DNA of 14,994 nucleotides. Origin: Nostoc sp. CHAB 5715 (GTDB taxonomy: Bacteria > Cyanobacteriota > Cyanobacteriia > Cyanobacteriales > Nostocaceae). A program made the translations under genes and the position numbers. The notes under the pieces are model-generated. The model ran no database searches. It was not told the origin of the DNA and saw only the letters and a list, made by a program, of their open reading frames with translations. The stretch covers positions 1-14,994 of the forward strand of contig NZ_JAIVFR010000041.1 in the NCBI RefSeq assembly GCF_020829685.1. The letters are read 5' to 3'. Positions 1-6,280 of the stretch are shown here, piece after piece; the first letter of the stretch is position 1, and every line of letters starts with the position of its first letter.

Positions 1-548
1 TTGCTTTTCATTGAGAGAATCTTCATTTTTAATTAAGCTATATTTGCTTTTGTTTAATGCCTCTAATATTCCCTCTTTTTCTGATTTGTTATCTAGCGAC
101 ATGGCTTCTCTCTTTTCAGTTTTACGCTTTGCGACACTTGCCCTTTTAGCATTGATTCTACTTCTTCATCACTTAAGCCATTTCTCTCGGCGACACTATG
201 GATGTTACTATTTAATACTTGTTGCACTATGTCCGTCGCTAATCTTTTAGTATATCCTTTACTTTTATCTACAAAATCTAGTTTTTCACTAAAAACTTTT
301 TGACAGTTATGACATTTGAATTGGCGACGATTTATTTTTAATATAACTGGTTTTTTACTCCAAGGTAAATCATGAATCATCCGCCAGTGATTTTGATGTA
401 TACTATGAGTATTTCGTTCACAGGAGGGACAAGTCGAATAATTCACACCTTTTTCTATTGTTATAATTATTTCTTCCCCTTCAATTTCTTGAAAATCTAA
501 TACTTTCATATCGGGAAGATTCAGGATTTGCTCTACAGGAAACTTCAT
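1..548 (-). pseudogene. ISL3-family transposase, internally deleted and frameshifted, 3' end outside window
   Basis: The first 151 codons, read from 548 down to the stop at 93-95, match the N-terminus of ISL3-type transposases. There is a zinc finger with Cys40/Cys43 and Cys79/Cys82, the characteristic QNHWRMIHDLPW and NRRQFKCHNCQ stretches, then the helix-turn-helix part ending near EEVESMLK (about residue 135). After that the homology moves to another frame. From roughly position 135 to the left edge the minus strand reads KRKTEKREAMSLDNK and then EALNKSKYSLIKNEDSLNE, which resembles the part of the family that follows the second catalytic Asp. The intervening segment, roughly 110 codons in full-length members as I recall them, is missing. 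It should carry the first two acidic residues of the DDE triad (the IDEI and DLWKPY motifs). I infer an inactive remnant, neither frame alone being functional. The third catalytic residue would lie outside the window. No terminal inverted repeat could be assigned. Confidence 0.82.
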
Positions 549-572
549 AGCGATCGCCTAAAACTTTACGAT

Positions 573-592
573 GTTATAATATAGATTATAAC
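573..592. repeat. AT-rich inverted repeat upstream of the ISL3 remnant
   Basis: GTTATAAT and ATTATAAC form a perfect 8-bp inverted repeat around a 4-nt centre. It lies 25-44 nt upstream of the transposase remnant's start codon. Each arm holds a TATAAT-like hexamer (one per strand), so it could be a relic promoter or an operator-like site. A HIP1 octamer lies between it and the start codon (550-557). Function is unknown. The stretch from 593 to 750 shows nothing else I can support. Confidence 0.4.
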
Positions 593-750
593 TCTGGCTT
601 TATTTAAGTATGCTTAATATTTCTTAAATGCTTATAAAATCTATATTGTAGGCATTGATATCACTAAATCATAGTTATTAAAATCTGGTGAATTCTAATA
701 AACACCATAAAACTACCGGAAGAACCAATTTTTTAAATTCTTAATTACTT

Positions 751-1338
751 TTAATCTTCAGCGGTTAACACTTGTTCAGCTGTTAATTCTAACTCTGGAA
801 AAATTTGAGATTGAATGCATTGAGTACCAACAAACTCTACTGGTTCGTATAATTCTTCAATCAATGTGAAAACAGTCACTTTGCTGGTTAACGGATCGAC
901 AATCCAATACTCTGGAATATTTAAAACGTTATACTCAACTCGCTTGGCTCGATAATCTACAATCTTTGTTGACTCACTGACGACTTTCACCACCAACAAA
1001 GGGTATGCTTCGTTGAGTTCAATAAGTGCCTCTCGGTTTCTCAACTCTCGCCACTGAGGCAACGGAATCACAACTACATCTGGAATCCTTGATGTATCCC
1101 ATCTCCCAGCATGGGGGGAACGAACACCGATAACCATTTGTTTAGAAGTCCAATCCAACTTTAGCCGGAGAATTTCTGCTCGGAAAGAAACATTGAGAAA
1201 TTCTGTTACCGCCCCATGTTGTCCACTTCCCAGACTCATGGGAATTAATTCTCCATTGACCAATTCGTAGCGGGTATCAGTGCCATCATCATATTTAAGG
1301 TATTCCTCAAAAGTTAGCTTTGGGGTGGTTATAGTCAT
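751..1338 (-). CDS. Uma2-family (DUF820) restriction endonuclease-like protein with altered catalytic residue
   Basis: The 195-residue product has the layout and length of the Uma2/DUF820 proteins that are greatly expanded in cyanobacteria and have a PD-(D/E)XK nuclease fold. Visible family landmarks are [10 protein letters not shown] (Glu25) near the N-terminus, [10 protein letters not shown] (Asp87), the beta-strand [11 protein letters not shown] (113-124), [19 protein letters not shown] (131-149, Lys132) and a closing ELTAEQV tail. The family usually reads VEVxS in the third element, with Glu as a metal ligand. Here the residue is Lys118, encoded by AAA, one transition from GAA. If the family alignment holds, the active site is damaged, while the fold seems intact and the frame is unbroken. 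The ATG is preceded by the purine-rich AAGGGGAAGCA, which can serve as a ribosome binding site. The gene starts 19 nt after the universal stress gene and is probably cotranscribed with it. The cellular role of these proteins is largely unknown. Confidence 0.88.
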   Translation of the reverse strand: MTITTPKLTFEEYLKYDDGTDTRYELVNGELIPMSLGSGQHGAVTEFLNVSFRAEILRLKLDWTSKQMVIGVRSPHAGRWDTSRIPDVVVIPLPQWRELRNREALIELNEAYPLLVVKVVSESTKIVDYRAKRVEYNVLNIPEYWIVDPLTSKVTVFTLIEELYEPVEFVGTQCIQSQIFPELELTAEQVLTAED

Positions 1339-1357
1339 TGCTTCCCCTTACAAATTT

Positions 1358-1783
1358 TTACCTTGGTTTGACAACTAACACCGAACAATTAGCCTCTTCC
1401 ACAACTTGACTGCTAACAGAACCCTGGACAATTCGCTTCATCCCAATCAACCCCCGGCTGCCAATTATAATCAAGTCAGTTTTGTAAATATTGGCAAGGC
1501 GAATAATCTCTTCGGCAGGATCACCAGTTACCAGTTCTAACTCACTTGGGACTGATAACTTTTCCTGATAGTATTGCAGCTGTTTTTCAATCTGAAAATA
1601 AGAAAATGTTGGCGACTCTGGCTGAGGACGGTCGGCGGGTAGTTCCATTTCTGACTCTGGCGTAAGAAATACATGACAGAGAATAACCTTGACATCTTTT
1701 GACAACGCCAAATTATCCAAAGTCTGAATTACTCGTTCTGAAATTTCCGAACCGTCCAGAGCTACCAAAACACTATTTAGCAC
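1358..1783 (-). CDS. universal stress protein, UspA family, ATP-binding type
   Basis: This is a 141-residue single-domain Usp protein of normal length. The N-terminal strand VLVALDGSE (5-13) supplies the conserved Asp10. The C-terminal nucleotide loop is a perfect G-x2-G-x9-G-S motif, Gly108, Gly111, Gly121 and Ser122 in IIGSRGLIGMKRIVQGSVS, followed by the strand CSVLVVKPR. These residues place it with the Usp proteins that bind ATP rather than the non-binding UspA type. The middle (about 41-60) is a Pro- and Glu-rich loop. The start codon is GTG at 1783, chosen because a strong AGGAGG lies 8 nt upstream and the protein then begins directly with the first strand. It is cytoplasmic, with no signal or membrane segment. 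Family members are linked to stress survival, but the specific trigger here cannot be told. The Uma2-like gene follows after 19 nt. Confidence 0.93.
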   Translation of the reverse strand: MLNSVLVALDGSEISERVIQTLDNLALSKDVKVILCHVFLTPESEMELPADRPQPESPTFSYFQIEKQLQYYQEKLSVPSELELVTGDPAEEIIRLANIYKTDLIIIGSRGLIGMKRIVQGSVSSQVVEEANCSVLVVKPR

Positions 1784-1791
1784 CGCTCTCG

Positions 1792-1797
1792 CCTCCT
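1792..1797 (-). promoter_or_regulatory. Shine-Dalgarno of the universal stress gene
   Basis: The plus strand reads CCTCCT, so the transcript carries AGGAGG, 8 nt before the GTG start at 1783. This is the best ribosome binding site in the window and settles the non-ATG start. Confidence 0.8.
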
Positions 1798-1906
1798 AAA
1801 GAGTAGACCCCTTACATAAGTATCTAGCAAAATTCGTCAGCAACGACACTAAACTAATTTTTTATTTGCCAATTAGTTTATATATTTGAGGATGACTTTT
1901 GCTATT

Positions 1907-1930
1907 AGCAAGGAACTGAAGTTCCTTGCT
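1907..1930. repeat. perfect 10-bp hairpin between hisD and the universal stress gene
   Basis: AGCAAGGAAC and GTTCCTTGCT form a perfect 10-bp stem around TGAA (TTCA on the minus strand, close to the stable UUCG-type tetraloop). It lies 76 nt beyond the hisD stop and upstream of the universal stress gene, both on the minus strand. No T-run follows on either strand, so it is not a classical intrinsic terminator. It could still halt or stabilise the hisD transcript, or be a dispersed repeat. Confidence 0.5.
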
Positions 1931-2005
1931 GGGGAACATGACTTTTAGGTTAAGTTGACACGTATGACAAGAAGTCCCTTATAAGAAAAAATTAACCATT
2001 CCAAA

Positions 2006-3307
2006 TCACTCTTCTTGCTGTATTCGGCGTCGGACTGAATCAGCATGAGAAGGTAAACCTTCTGCTGTTGCTAGCACATCAATGGCACTAGCGACATTTT
2101 GCAGCGCAGTTTGGGAGTATTGAATAATACTAGAGTGTTTGAGGAAAGTTTCCACCCCTAATGCCGAAGCATAACGGGCAGCACCAGAAGTTGGCAGGGT
2201 ATGGTTAGGGCCTGCCAAATAGTCTCCTACAGCTTCTGGTGTCGAGTAACCTAAAAAGATTGCCCCAGCGTGGCGGATCTGTGGTAATAATGCCCAAGGG
2301 TCTTTGATTTCTAATTCCAGGTGTTCGGGGGCAAATTCATTTGAGAGTTCTGCTGCTGCTTCGAGCGATTCCACAAGGACAATCAAGCCGTAGTGAGCGA
2401 TCGCTTTTTCTGTGTCTATTCGCCGTGGGTGATCCACTAGCTGTCTTTCCAAGGCTAATTGCACGTTTTTCGCCAAAGCCGCATCTGTCGTCAGCAAAAT
2501 TGCTGCCGCTATTGGATCGTGTTCGGCTTGGGCTAGCAAGTCAGCAGCTACATGCACCGGATTTGCGGTTTCATCGGCAATCACCAGCACTTCGCTGGGG
2601 CCTGCCAAAGAATCAATGCCAACGGTGCCATAGACAAGTTTTTTCGCTAGGGTAACATAAATGTTACCAGGCCCAGTAATCACATTCACTTTCGGAATTG
2701 TTTCTGTGCCATAGGCTAAAGCGGCGATCGCTTGTGCGCCCCCAATGCGATAAATTTCTTGCACTCCTGCTTCTTGGGCAGCTACCAAGACTGCTGGGTT
2801 AATTGCACCTCCTGGGCCTGGTGGTGTCACCATCACCACGTGAGGTACAGCAGCAACATGAGCCGGAATTGCATTCATGAGCACTGTACTGGGATAGGCG
2901 GCACGGCCACCAGGCACATACAACCCCGCTCGATCTACGGGGGTGTAGCGTTTGCCCAGCACTACTTCATCGTCGCCAAAGTGTACCCAGCTTTTTGGGA
3001 CTCGCTGACGATGAAACGCTTCAATTTGGCGGCAAGCTAGGCGAACTGCGCCCAACAACTCTTTTGACACCTGCTGATAGGCTGCATCTAGTTCCGAGCC
3101 TGTGACTCGGAGTTCTTCTGCTTTCAGGGTTTGTTTGTCAAATTCGGCTGTGTAATGCAATACAGCTTTGTCGCCTTGGCGCTTCACTGCTTGCAAAACT
3201 TCCCGCACCGTTGCTTCTTTGTGAAGCACCTGTTCGTCATGGGTGCGATCGCAGATCCGTTGTAGTTCTGCTCTGACGTCTGCCTGCTGAGTAATGATTC
3301 GCAGCAT
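2006..3307 (-). CDS. hisD: histidinol dehydrogenase
   Basis: The enzyme oxidises L-histidinol to L-histidine in two NAD-dependent steps, the end of histidine synthesis, as a cytoplasmic zinc homodimer. The 433-residue length is typical. The family signature region runs from about 230 to 264 (GIDSLAGPSEVLVIAD, then ADLLAQAEHD). All six functional residues can be placed by homology with the E. coli enzyme. The zinc ligands are Gln260, His263, Asp362 and His421, and the catalytic pair is Glu328-His329 in EFAPEHLE. Their spacing matches E. coli (259, 262, 360, 419 and 326, 327) with an offset of one to two residues. The NAD-binding part includes GPGNIYV (212-218). The ATG start gives the expected LRIITQ beginning, and no clear Shine-Dalgarno precedes it. 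Three HIP1 octamers lie inside (2397, 2724, 3245). The gene diverges from rpsT, and no other his gene is in the window, as usual in cyanobacteria, where his genes are scattered. Confidence 0.97.
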   Translation of the reverse strand: MLRIITQQADVRAELQRICDRTHDEQVLHKEATVREVLQAVKRQGDKAVLHYTAEFDKQTLKAEELRVTGSELDAAYQQVSKELLGAVRLACRQIEAFHRQRVPKSWVHFGDDEVVLGKRYTPVDRAGLYVPGGRAAYPSTVLMNAIPAHVAAVPHVVMVTPPGPGGAINPAVLVAAQEAGVQEIYRIGGAQAIAALAYGTETIPKVNVITGPGNIYVTLAKKLVYGTVGIDSLAGPSEVLVIADETANPVHVAADLLAQAEHDPIAAAILLTTDAALAKNVQLALERQLVDHPRRIDTEKAIAHYGLIVLVESLEAAAELSNEFAPEHLELEIKDPWALLPQIRHAGAIFLGYSTPEAVGDYLAGPNHTLPTSGAARYASALGVETFLKHSSIIQYSQTALQNVASAIDVLATAEGLPSHADSVRRRIQQEE

Positions 3308-3327
3308 GGAGTAAGGACAATGCCAAA

Positions 3328-3333
3328 ATTATA
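3328..3333 (-). promoter_or_regulatory. candidate -10 box of hisD
   Basis: On the minus strand TATAAT lies 21-26 nt upstream of the hisD ATG and would give a short leader of about 14 nt. No convincing -35 hexamer is found 16-18 nt further upstream, so this is a weak prediction. Confidence 0.35.
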
Positions 3334-4043
3334 ATATTCACATCTGAGATTTAGTATTGCTCTTGACCCACTGGGGTGTGCAAGCTGACTCTAATTCTCT
3401 TCTCTAGCTTAACCTGGATTTTTTTGATACTCTCAAGTCCGCCAGCATCTAGTTTGCTTGAGAAGGCCACTTTATTGCTCAGTCCAACCAGCCTTGGCAG
3501 GCTAGCGGCAGGAAGCAGGTGTGCCATATCCCGCTACTCTTACGCCCTTACCCTCACTCCTTGCGGGGTGCTGGTGGTGTATTTACACATCCAATCCCCC
3601 AAATTTACAGGGGGTAGGGTCTGAGTAGAATTTTTATTTTCCTAACTTGTAGTAGTTAACATCTGTACAGAGACGATAATATAGTATCGATTCTATACTT
3701 TGAAACCCCTGAAATTTAGCTCTTTACAGTTCCTTGCCTTTGACAATACACCCGTTTTCGGGACAGATTGATTATATTGGCAATCACATTGCTTAATCAG
3801 GTGATCAGTTAGGGTAACTATTTTATTTCACGTACTTTATTTTAACGCATTTCCTAAATTGACGACACACCAAATTAAGGACTGGGGATTAGGGAGCGGG
3901 GACTAAGGACTATCTTCCCAATCTCCAGTACCAAATTTCCAATGATAGATTTTTTTTAGGAAATTATAACACTGGCAATTTGGATGCTATATTAGTAAGT
4001 CTAGTAGTGTGTGTACATATTAATAGTATTTTTGGAATTGACT
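3334..4043. other. divergent spacer between hisD and rpsT
   Basis: This 0.7 kb AT-rich stretch must contain the promoters of both hisD and rpsT. I see an open frame of 82 codons (3376-3624, plus) with no homology that I recognise and no ribosome binding site, which I do not accept as a gene. There is a small CCCG-TTTT-CGGG hairpin (3751-3762) and a repeat-derived imperfect hairpin (3881-3929, listed separately). A run of eight T residues lies around 3950. A TATATT hexamer (3988-3993) lies 51-56 nt before the rpsT start and could be a -10 box, but it has no good -35 partner. Confidence 0.5.
3881..3929. repeat. imperfect hairpin of heptamer-repeat type upstream of rpsT
   Basis: ACTGGGGATTAGGG (3881-3894) can pair with CCCAATCTCCAGT (3917-3929), giving about 12 bp plus one G-T wobble and one bulged A. 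The arms resemble degenerate versions of the GGGGAGT/ACTCCCT repeats that fill the rpoB-rpoC1 and rpoC1-rpoC2 gaps. It ends about 115 nt before the rpsT start. Confidence 0.45.
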
Positions 4044-4343
4044 GTGGCGAATACAAAGTCTGCTCTCAAGCGTGCCCAAATCGCAGAACGTAACCGACTG
4101 CGTAACAAAGCTTATAAATCAGCAGTCAAGACGCTGATGAAGAAATACATTAATGCTGTAGCTGTCTATACGGCTAATCCTACCCCAGAATTGAAACAAG
4201 AAGCACAGATTCGCTTATCCGAGGCTTACGCCAAAATCGATAAAGCGATTAAACGGGGTGTCCTTCACCCCAACAATGGGGCAAGGAAAAAGTCGAGATT
4301 AGCTCATAAACTAAAACCCCTAACTCAAGCAGTTGCTCAATAG
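4044..4343 (+). CDS. rpsT: 30S ribosomal protein S20
   Basis: S20 binds 16S rRNA early in 30S assembly. The 99-residue product is highly basic and shows the family pattern: [29 protein letters not shown] at the N-terminus, a helical middle, then [24 protein letters not shown] towards the C-terminus, where the conserved [15 protein letters not shown] stretch lies at about 74-88. I choose GTG at 4044. The frame is open further upstream to GTG 4011, but that adds a hydrophobic 11-residue extension not known for S20, whereas [11 protein letters not shown] is the standard beginning. No strong Shine-Dalgarno precedes it, only a GGA around 4034. A perfect 8-bp hairpin follows the stop codon. tatD lies 331 nt downstream on the same strand. 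Confidence 0.96.
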   Translation: MANTKSALKRAQIAERNRLRNKAYKSAVKTLMKKYINAVAVYTANPTPELKQEAQIRLSEAYAKIDKAIKRGVLHPNNGARKKSRLAHKLKPLTQAVAQ

Positions 4344-4350
4344 TCATTGA

Positions 4351-4375
4351 TGAGTCAGTGTCCTATTCTGACTCA
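4351..4375 (+). other. hairpin just after rpsT
   Basis: TGAGTCAG (4351-4358) and CTGACTCA (4368-4375) form a perfect 8-bp stem with a 9-nt loop, starting 8 nt after the rpsT stop. No U-run follows (GAGAGCC instead). It could be a weak or factor-aided terminator, a 3'-end stabiliser or a processing site that sets the S20 message apart from tatD-rpo. Confidence 0.5.
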
Positions 4376-4674
4376 GAGAGCCACAATGTGACAAAGGTTA
4401 CTAAAATTTTGTAAGTAGTGTGAAACGCGAAGGGTAATGGCAAGCCAGTGCAGTCTTGAGGGTTTCCACACCACTTACTCTATGCCTCCCAACCCGTCCA
4501 CCACCGCAGGGCTGTTCTATGAGGGAATTAAAATGAGTAGCAGGCGTGGTTTCCCTGTTGAGCAGTTTAGCGATCGCCGCTTTGCGATTGCAAAAGAAAG
4601 ATTCACCCCGAGGGTCATTTGTGCTTAGTCGCAATCGGGGCTAATAATTTATGACCAATGACAAAGGGCAAAGA
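4376..4674. other. repeat-bearing spacer between rpsT and tatD
   Basis: Open frames of 63 and 77 codons occur on opposite strands here (4437-4628 and 4401-4634) but mirror each other and match nothing I know. The sequence 4421-4580 resembles the dispersed non-coding repeats common in Nostoc genomes (elements such as GCGAAGGGTAATGGCAAGCC and GTCTTGAGGGTTTCC); this is recognition from memory, not a search. It includes a long imperfect hairpin (4411-4478), a HIP1 site (4570-4577) and, right before tatD, two heptamer units ATGACCA and ATGACAA (4651-4664). Confidence 0.5.
4411..4478. repeat. 68-nt imperfect hairpin, possible miniature repeat element
   Basis: The arms 4411-4426 and 4462-4478 pair over 15 bp with one A-C mismatch and one bulged C (GTAAGT at the left end, ACTTAC at the right end). 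The interior is the GCGAAGGG...CAGTCTTGAGG segment. The closed ends and compact size suit a palindromic repeat element or a very small MITE, but I see no target-site duplication that would prove insertion. Confidence 0.4.
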
Positions 4675-5460
4675 ATGCAACTGATAGACACGCACGTTCA
4701 TCTCAACTTTGATAGTTTCCAGCCGGATTTAGCAACAGTGCGATCGCGGTGGCAAGAAGCAGGAGTAGTACGTTTAGTACATTCTTGTGTTCACCCAGAG
4801 GAGTTTTCCAGAATTCAATCCATAGCGCACGAGTTTCCCGAAATCAGCTTTGCCGTAGGATTACATCCTTTAGATGCTGATAAATGGAATCACAAGACAG
4901 CCGAGAAAATCAAAACTTTAGCGAGTTCTGACTCTCATGTGGTAGCAATTGGAGAAATGGGGCTAGATTTTTACAAAGCTGATAACTATGAGCATCAGCT
5001 GATGGTGTTTGAGTCGCAGCTAGCGATCGCATCTGAACTAAACTTACCAGTGATTATCCACTGCCGCGATGCTGCTGTGGCAACTAGAGAAGTGTTGCAA
5101 AAATGGCACTCACTTAAAGGAGAAAGAGTGCGGGGCGTCATGCATTGCTGGGGAGGAACGCCAGAAGAAACTCAATGGTTTCTCGATTTAGGCTTCTACA
5201 TCAGCTTTAGCGGGACGGTAACGTTCAAAAACGCCAAAGCGATCCAATCCTCGGCGGCGATGGTGAATAGCGATCGCCTACTGATTGAAACAGACTGCCC
5301 ATTTCTCGCCCCAGTTCCGAAACGAGGCGAGAGGCGCAACGAGCCTGCCTACGTGCAATATGTAGCCGAACAAGTAGCTAAACTGCGTCAGGAAACGGTA
5401 GAAGCGATCGCCCATCAAACCACCCAGAATGCCTGTGAATTATTTGGTCTGTCAATATAA
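4675..5460 (+). CDS. tatD: TatD-family metal-dependent deoxyribonuclease
   Basis: The 261-residue protein has the amidohydrolase-like TIM barrel of TatD/YcfH nucleases, which cleave DNA (3'-5' exonuclease or AP-type activity in characterised members). All metal ligands are visible: His7 and His9 in IDTHVHLNF, Glu94 in GEMGLDFY, His129 in PVIIHCRD, His157 in GVMHCWGG and Asp207 in ETDCPFLAP. The RGERRNEP stretch (217-224) is also typical. I place the start at ATG 4675 because family proteins begin directly with this strand and AAGGG lies about 8 nt upstream. The in-frame ATG at 4651 would add MTNDKGQR, which is encoded by the heptamer repeat ATGACCA/ATGACAA and looks accidental. Four HIP1 octamers sit inside (4740, 5023, 5270, 5404), by far the highest density in the window. 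The gene commonly stands between rpsT and rpoB in cyanobacteria; any functional link is unproven. Confidence 0.94.
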   Translation: MQLIDTHVHLNFDSFQPDLATVRSRWQEAGVVRLVHSCVHPEEFSRIQSIAHEFPEISFAVGLHPLDADKWNHKTAEKIKTLASSDSHVVAIGEMGLDFYKADNYEHQLMVFESQLAIASELNLPVIIHCRDAAVATREVLQKWHSLKGERVRGVMHCWGGTPEETQWFLDLGFYISFSGTVTFKNAKAIQSSAAMVNSDRLLIETDCPFLAPVPKRGERRNEPAYVQYVAEQVAKLRQETVEAIAHQTTQNACELFGLSI

Positions 5461-5514
5461 AGTGTGCTTTAATCTCTTTAGATTCCGTTGTGCTAAAAAA
5501 AATAAAACTCTAGG

Positions 5515-5543
5515 GAGGGAAAATATGCTAATATTATTCCCTC
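5515..5543. other. 12-bp hairpin downstream of tatD
   Basis: GAGGGAAAATAT (5515-5526) pairs with ATATT-A-TTCCCTC (5531-5543) across a 4-nt GCTA loop, with one bulged A at 5536. It begins 55 nt after the tatD stop. On the plus strand AAAAACATTTTG follows, not a U-run; on the minus strand a T-rich run follows after about ten bases. It is a possible end point of the tatD transcript, weakly supported. Confidence 0.4.
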
Positions 5544-5822
5544 AAAAACATTTTGCTTGCGCCATAATGATAAAGGAAGGAACCTAAAATTTCTGAGCCT
5601 AATTTTCCGTGCTGTTATCGGCTTGGCCATCCTCCAAATCTCTACAAGCGGATGCTCTCCACACATGACTAACTGTAGCCAACCCAAGTTGAGCTAGATT
5701 GCACAACATCGGTTTGGCGTGTATCGAACCTATTCAAAATCGTTAAACAAAATTGCCTTGTGATTACAATCCAGCAAAATGAAGTGATTCTGATTCAAAA
5801 CCGACAAGGTGCGGATCATTCC

Positions 5823-5862
5823 CTCAGTCTTAGGATATCTAGGATATCACTGAGACTATAAA
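5823..5862. other. repeat-bearing hairpin and TATAAA box in the rpoB upstream region
   Basis: CTCAGT (5823-5828) and ACTGAG (5849-5854) enclose an exact tandem duplication of TAGGATATC (5831-5839 and 5840-5848), each unit containing the palindrome GATATC. TATAAA follows at 5857-5862. A regulator site next to a promoter is one reading. No -35 hexamer of the TTGACA type is found at the right distance, so the promoter call is tentative. Confidence 0.3.
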
Positions 5863-6155
5863 TAGGCGGGTGGATTTAAGACACACCGTCTAGAGCTGCG
5901 TCAGCAAATTAACGCGCTTTTTGGAGGGGAAATGAAGAAAGTAGATAAAACTCAGGAATATCTCAACTGTATATTCTTCTTGAAATGGTTATTGGGCATT
6001 GAGCATGGAGCATTGGGTATGGGGTCAGAGGGGAAATACTTTCGGCAACTTCTTCCCTGCTCCCATAGTAGCCAGTACCCATTACCCAGTCCTTATTAGA
6101 GGCGATTACCCCCTTGTCCAAATTGCTCATTCCAGCTTTAATCGCTGCGTTTGCC

Positions 6156-6243
6156 CACACCTGCTATTTACAGGTGTGTAAGAAGAAGCTCCCAAACAGC
6201 TACGGACACTGGCTAGCAGTGGGAAGCGTTAAATAGCAGTGTC
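6156..6243 (+). promoter_or_regulatory. structured leader directly upstream of rpoB with alternative pairings
   Basis: Three strong pairings compete within 88 nt, ending 37 nt before the rpoB ATG. (A) CACACCTG 6156-6163 with CAGGTGTG 6171-6178, a perfect 8 bp with a 7-nt loop. (B) CTGCTATTTA 6161-6170 with TAAATAGCAG 6230-6239, a perfect 10 bp extended by three pairs past one bulged C (6157-6159 with 6240-6242). (C) GACACTG 6205-6211 with CAGTGTC 6237-6243, 7 bp, or CACTG with CAGTG at 6217-6221. A and B share 6161-6163 and B uses the loop of A; B and C share 6237-6242. B also brackets an inner GCTCCC/GGGAAGC match. This could be a switchable 5' leader of the polymerase operon or a small inverted-repeat element. 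Confidence 0.5.
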
Positions 6244-6280
6244 TAAGTAAAAATTTAACCAGGTTGACAAAGGTAGAGGC

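Larger units (their letters stand above)
5461..6280. other. 0.8 kb spacer holding the rpoB promoter and leader
   Basis: No gene is supported here. Short open frames (5493-5687 minus, 5963-6160 minus, 5999-6181 plus) lack homology and ribosome binding sites. Notable content is a 12-bp hairpin at 5515-5543, a small repeat-hairpin at 5823-5854 followed by TATAAA (5857-5862), a run of GCATTGAGCATGGAGCATTGGG-like sequence at 5996-6020 with partly complementary CCAGTACCCATTACCCAG at 6071-6088 (Nostoc-type junk repeat), and the structured segment 6156-6243. The length suggests that rpoB has its own promoter rather than relying on tatD read-through, but I cannot place the promoter with confidence. 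Confidence 0.55.

Noticed and set aside
3376..3624. 82-codon open frame in the hisD-rpsT spacer
   Set aside because: No recognisable homology, no ribosome binding site, low-complexity hydrophobic start; position in a promoter region makes chance more likely.
3740..3745. TTGACA hexamer considered as the -35 box of rpsT
   Set aside because: The nearest TATATT (3773-3778) is 27 nt away, well beyond the 16-18 nt spacing needed, and the sequence at the correct distance is ACAGAT.
4401..4634. Overlapping open frames on both strands between rpsT and tatD
   Set aside because: Mirror frames over repeat-like DNA; neither resembles a protein and neither has a credible start.
5493..5687. 64-codon minus-strand open frame after tatD
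   Set aside because: No homology or ribosome binding site, and it crosses a hairpin; likely chance.
5963..6181. Short open frames on both strands in the rpoB leader
   Set aside because: They overlap each other over GCATTG-type repeat sequence and lack start signals.
6264..6269. TTGACA hexamer considered as the -35 box of rpoB
   Set aside because: It lies only 11 nt before the ATG at 6281, leaving no room for a -10 box and transcript start.
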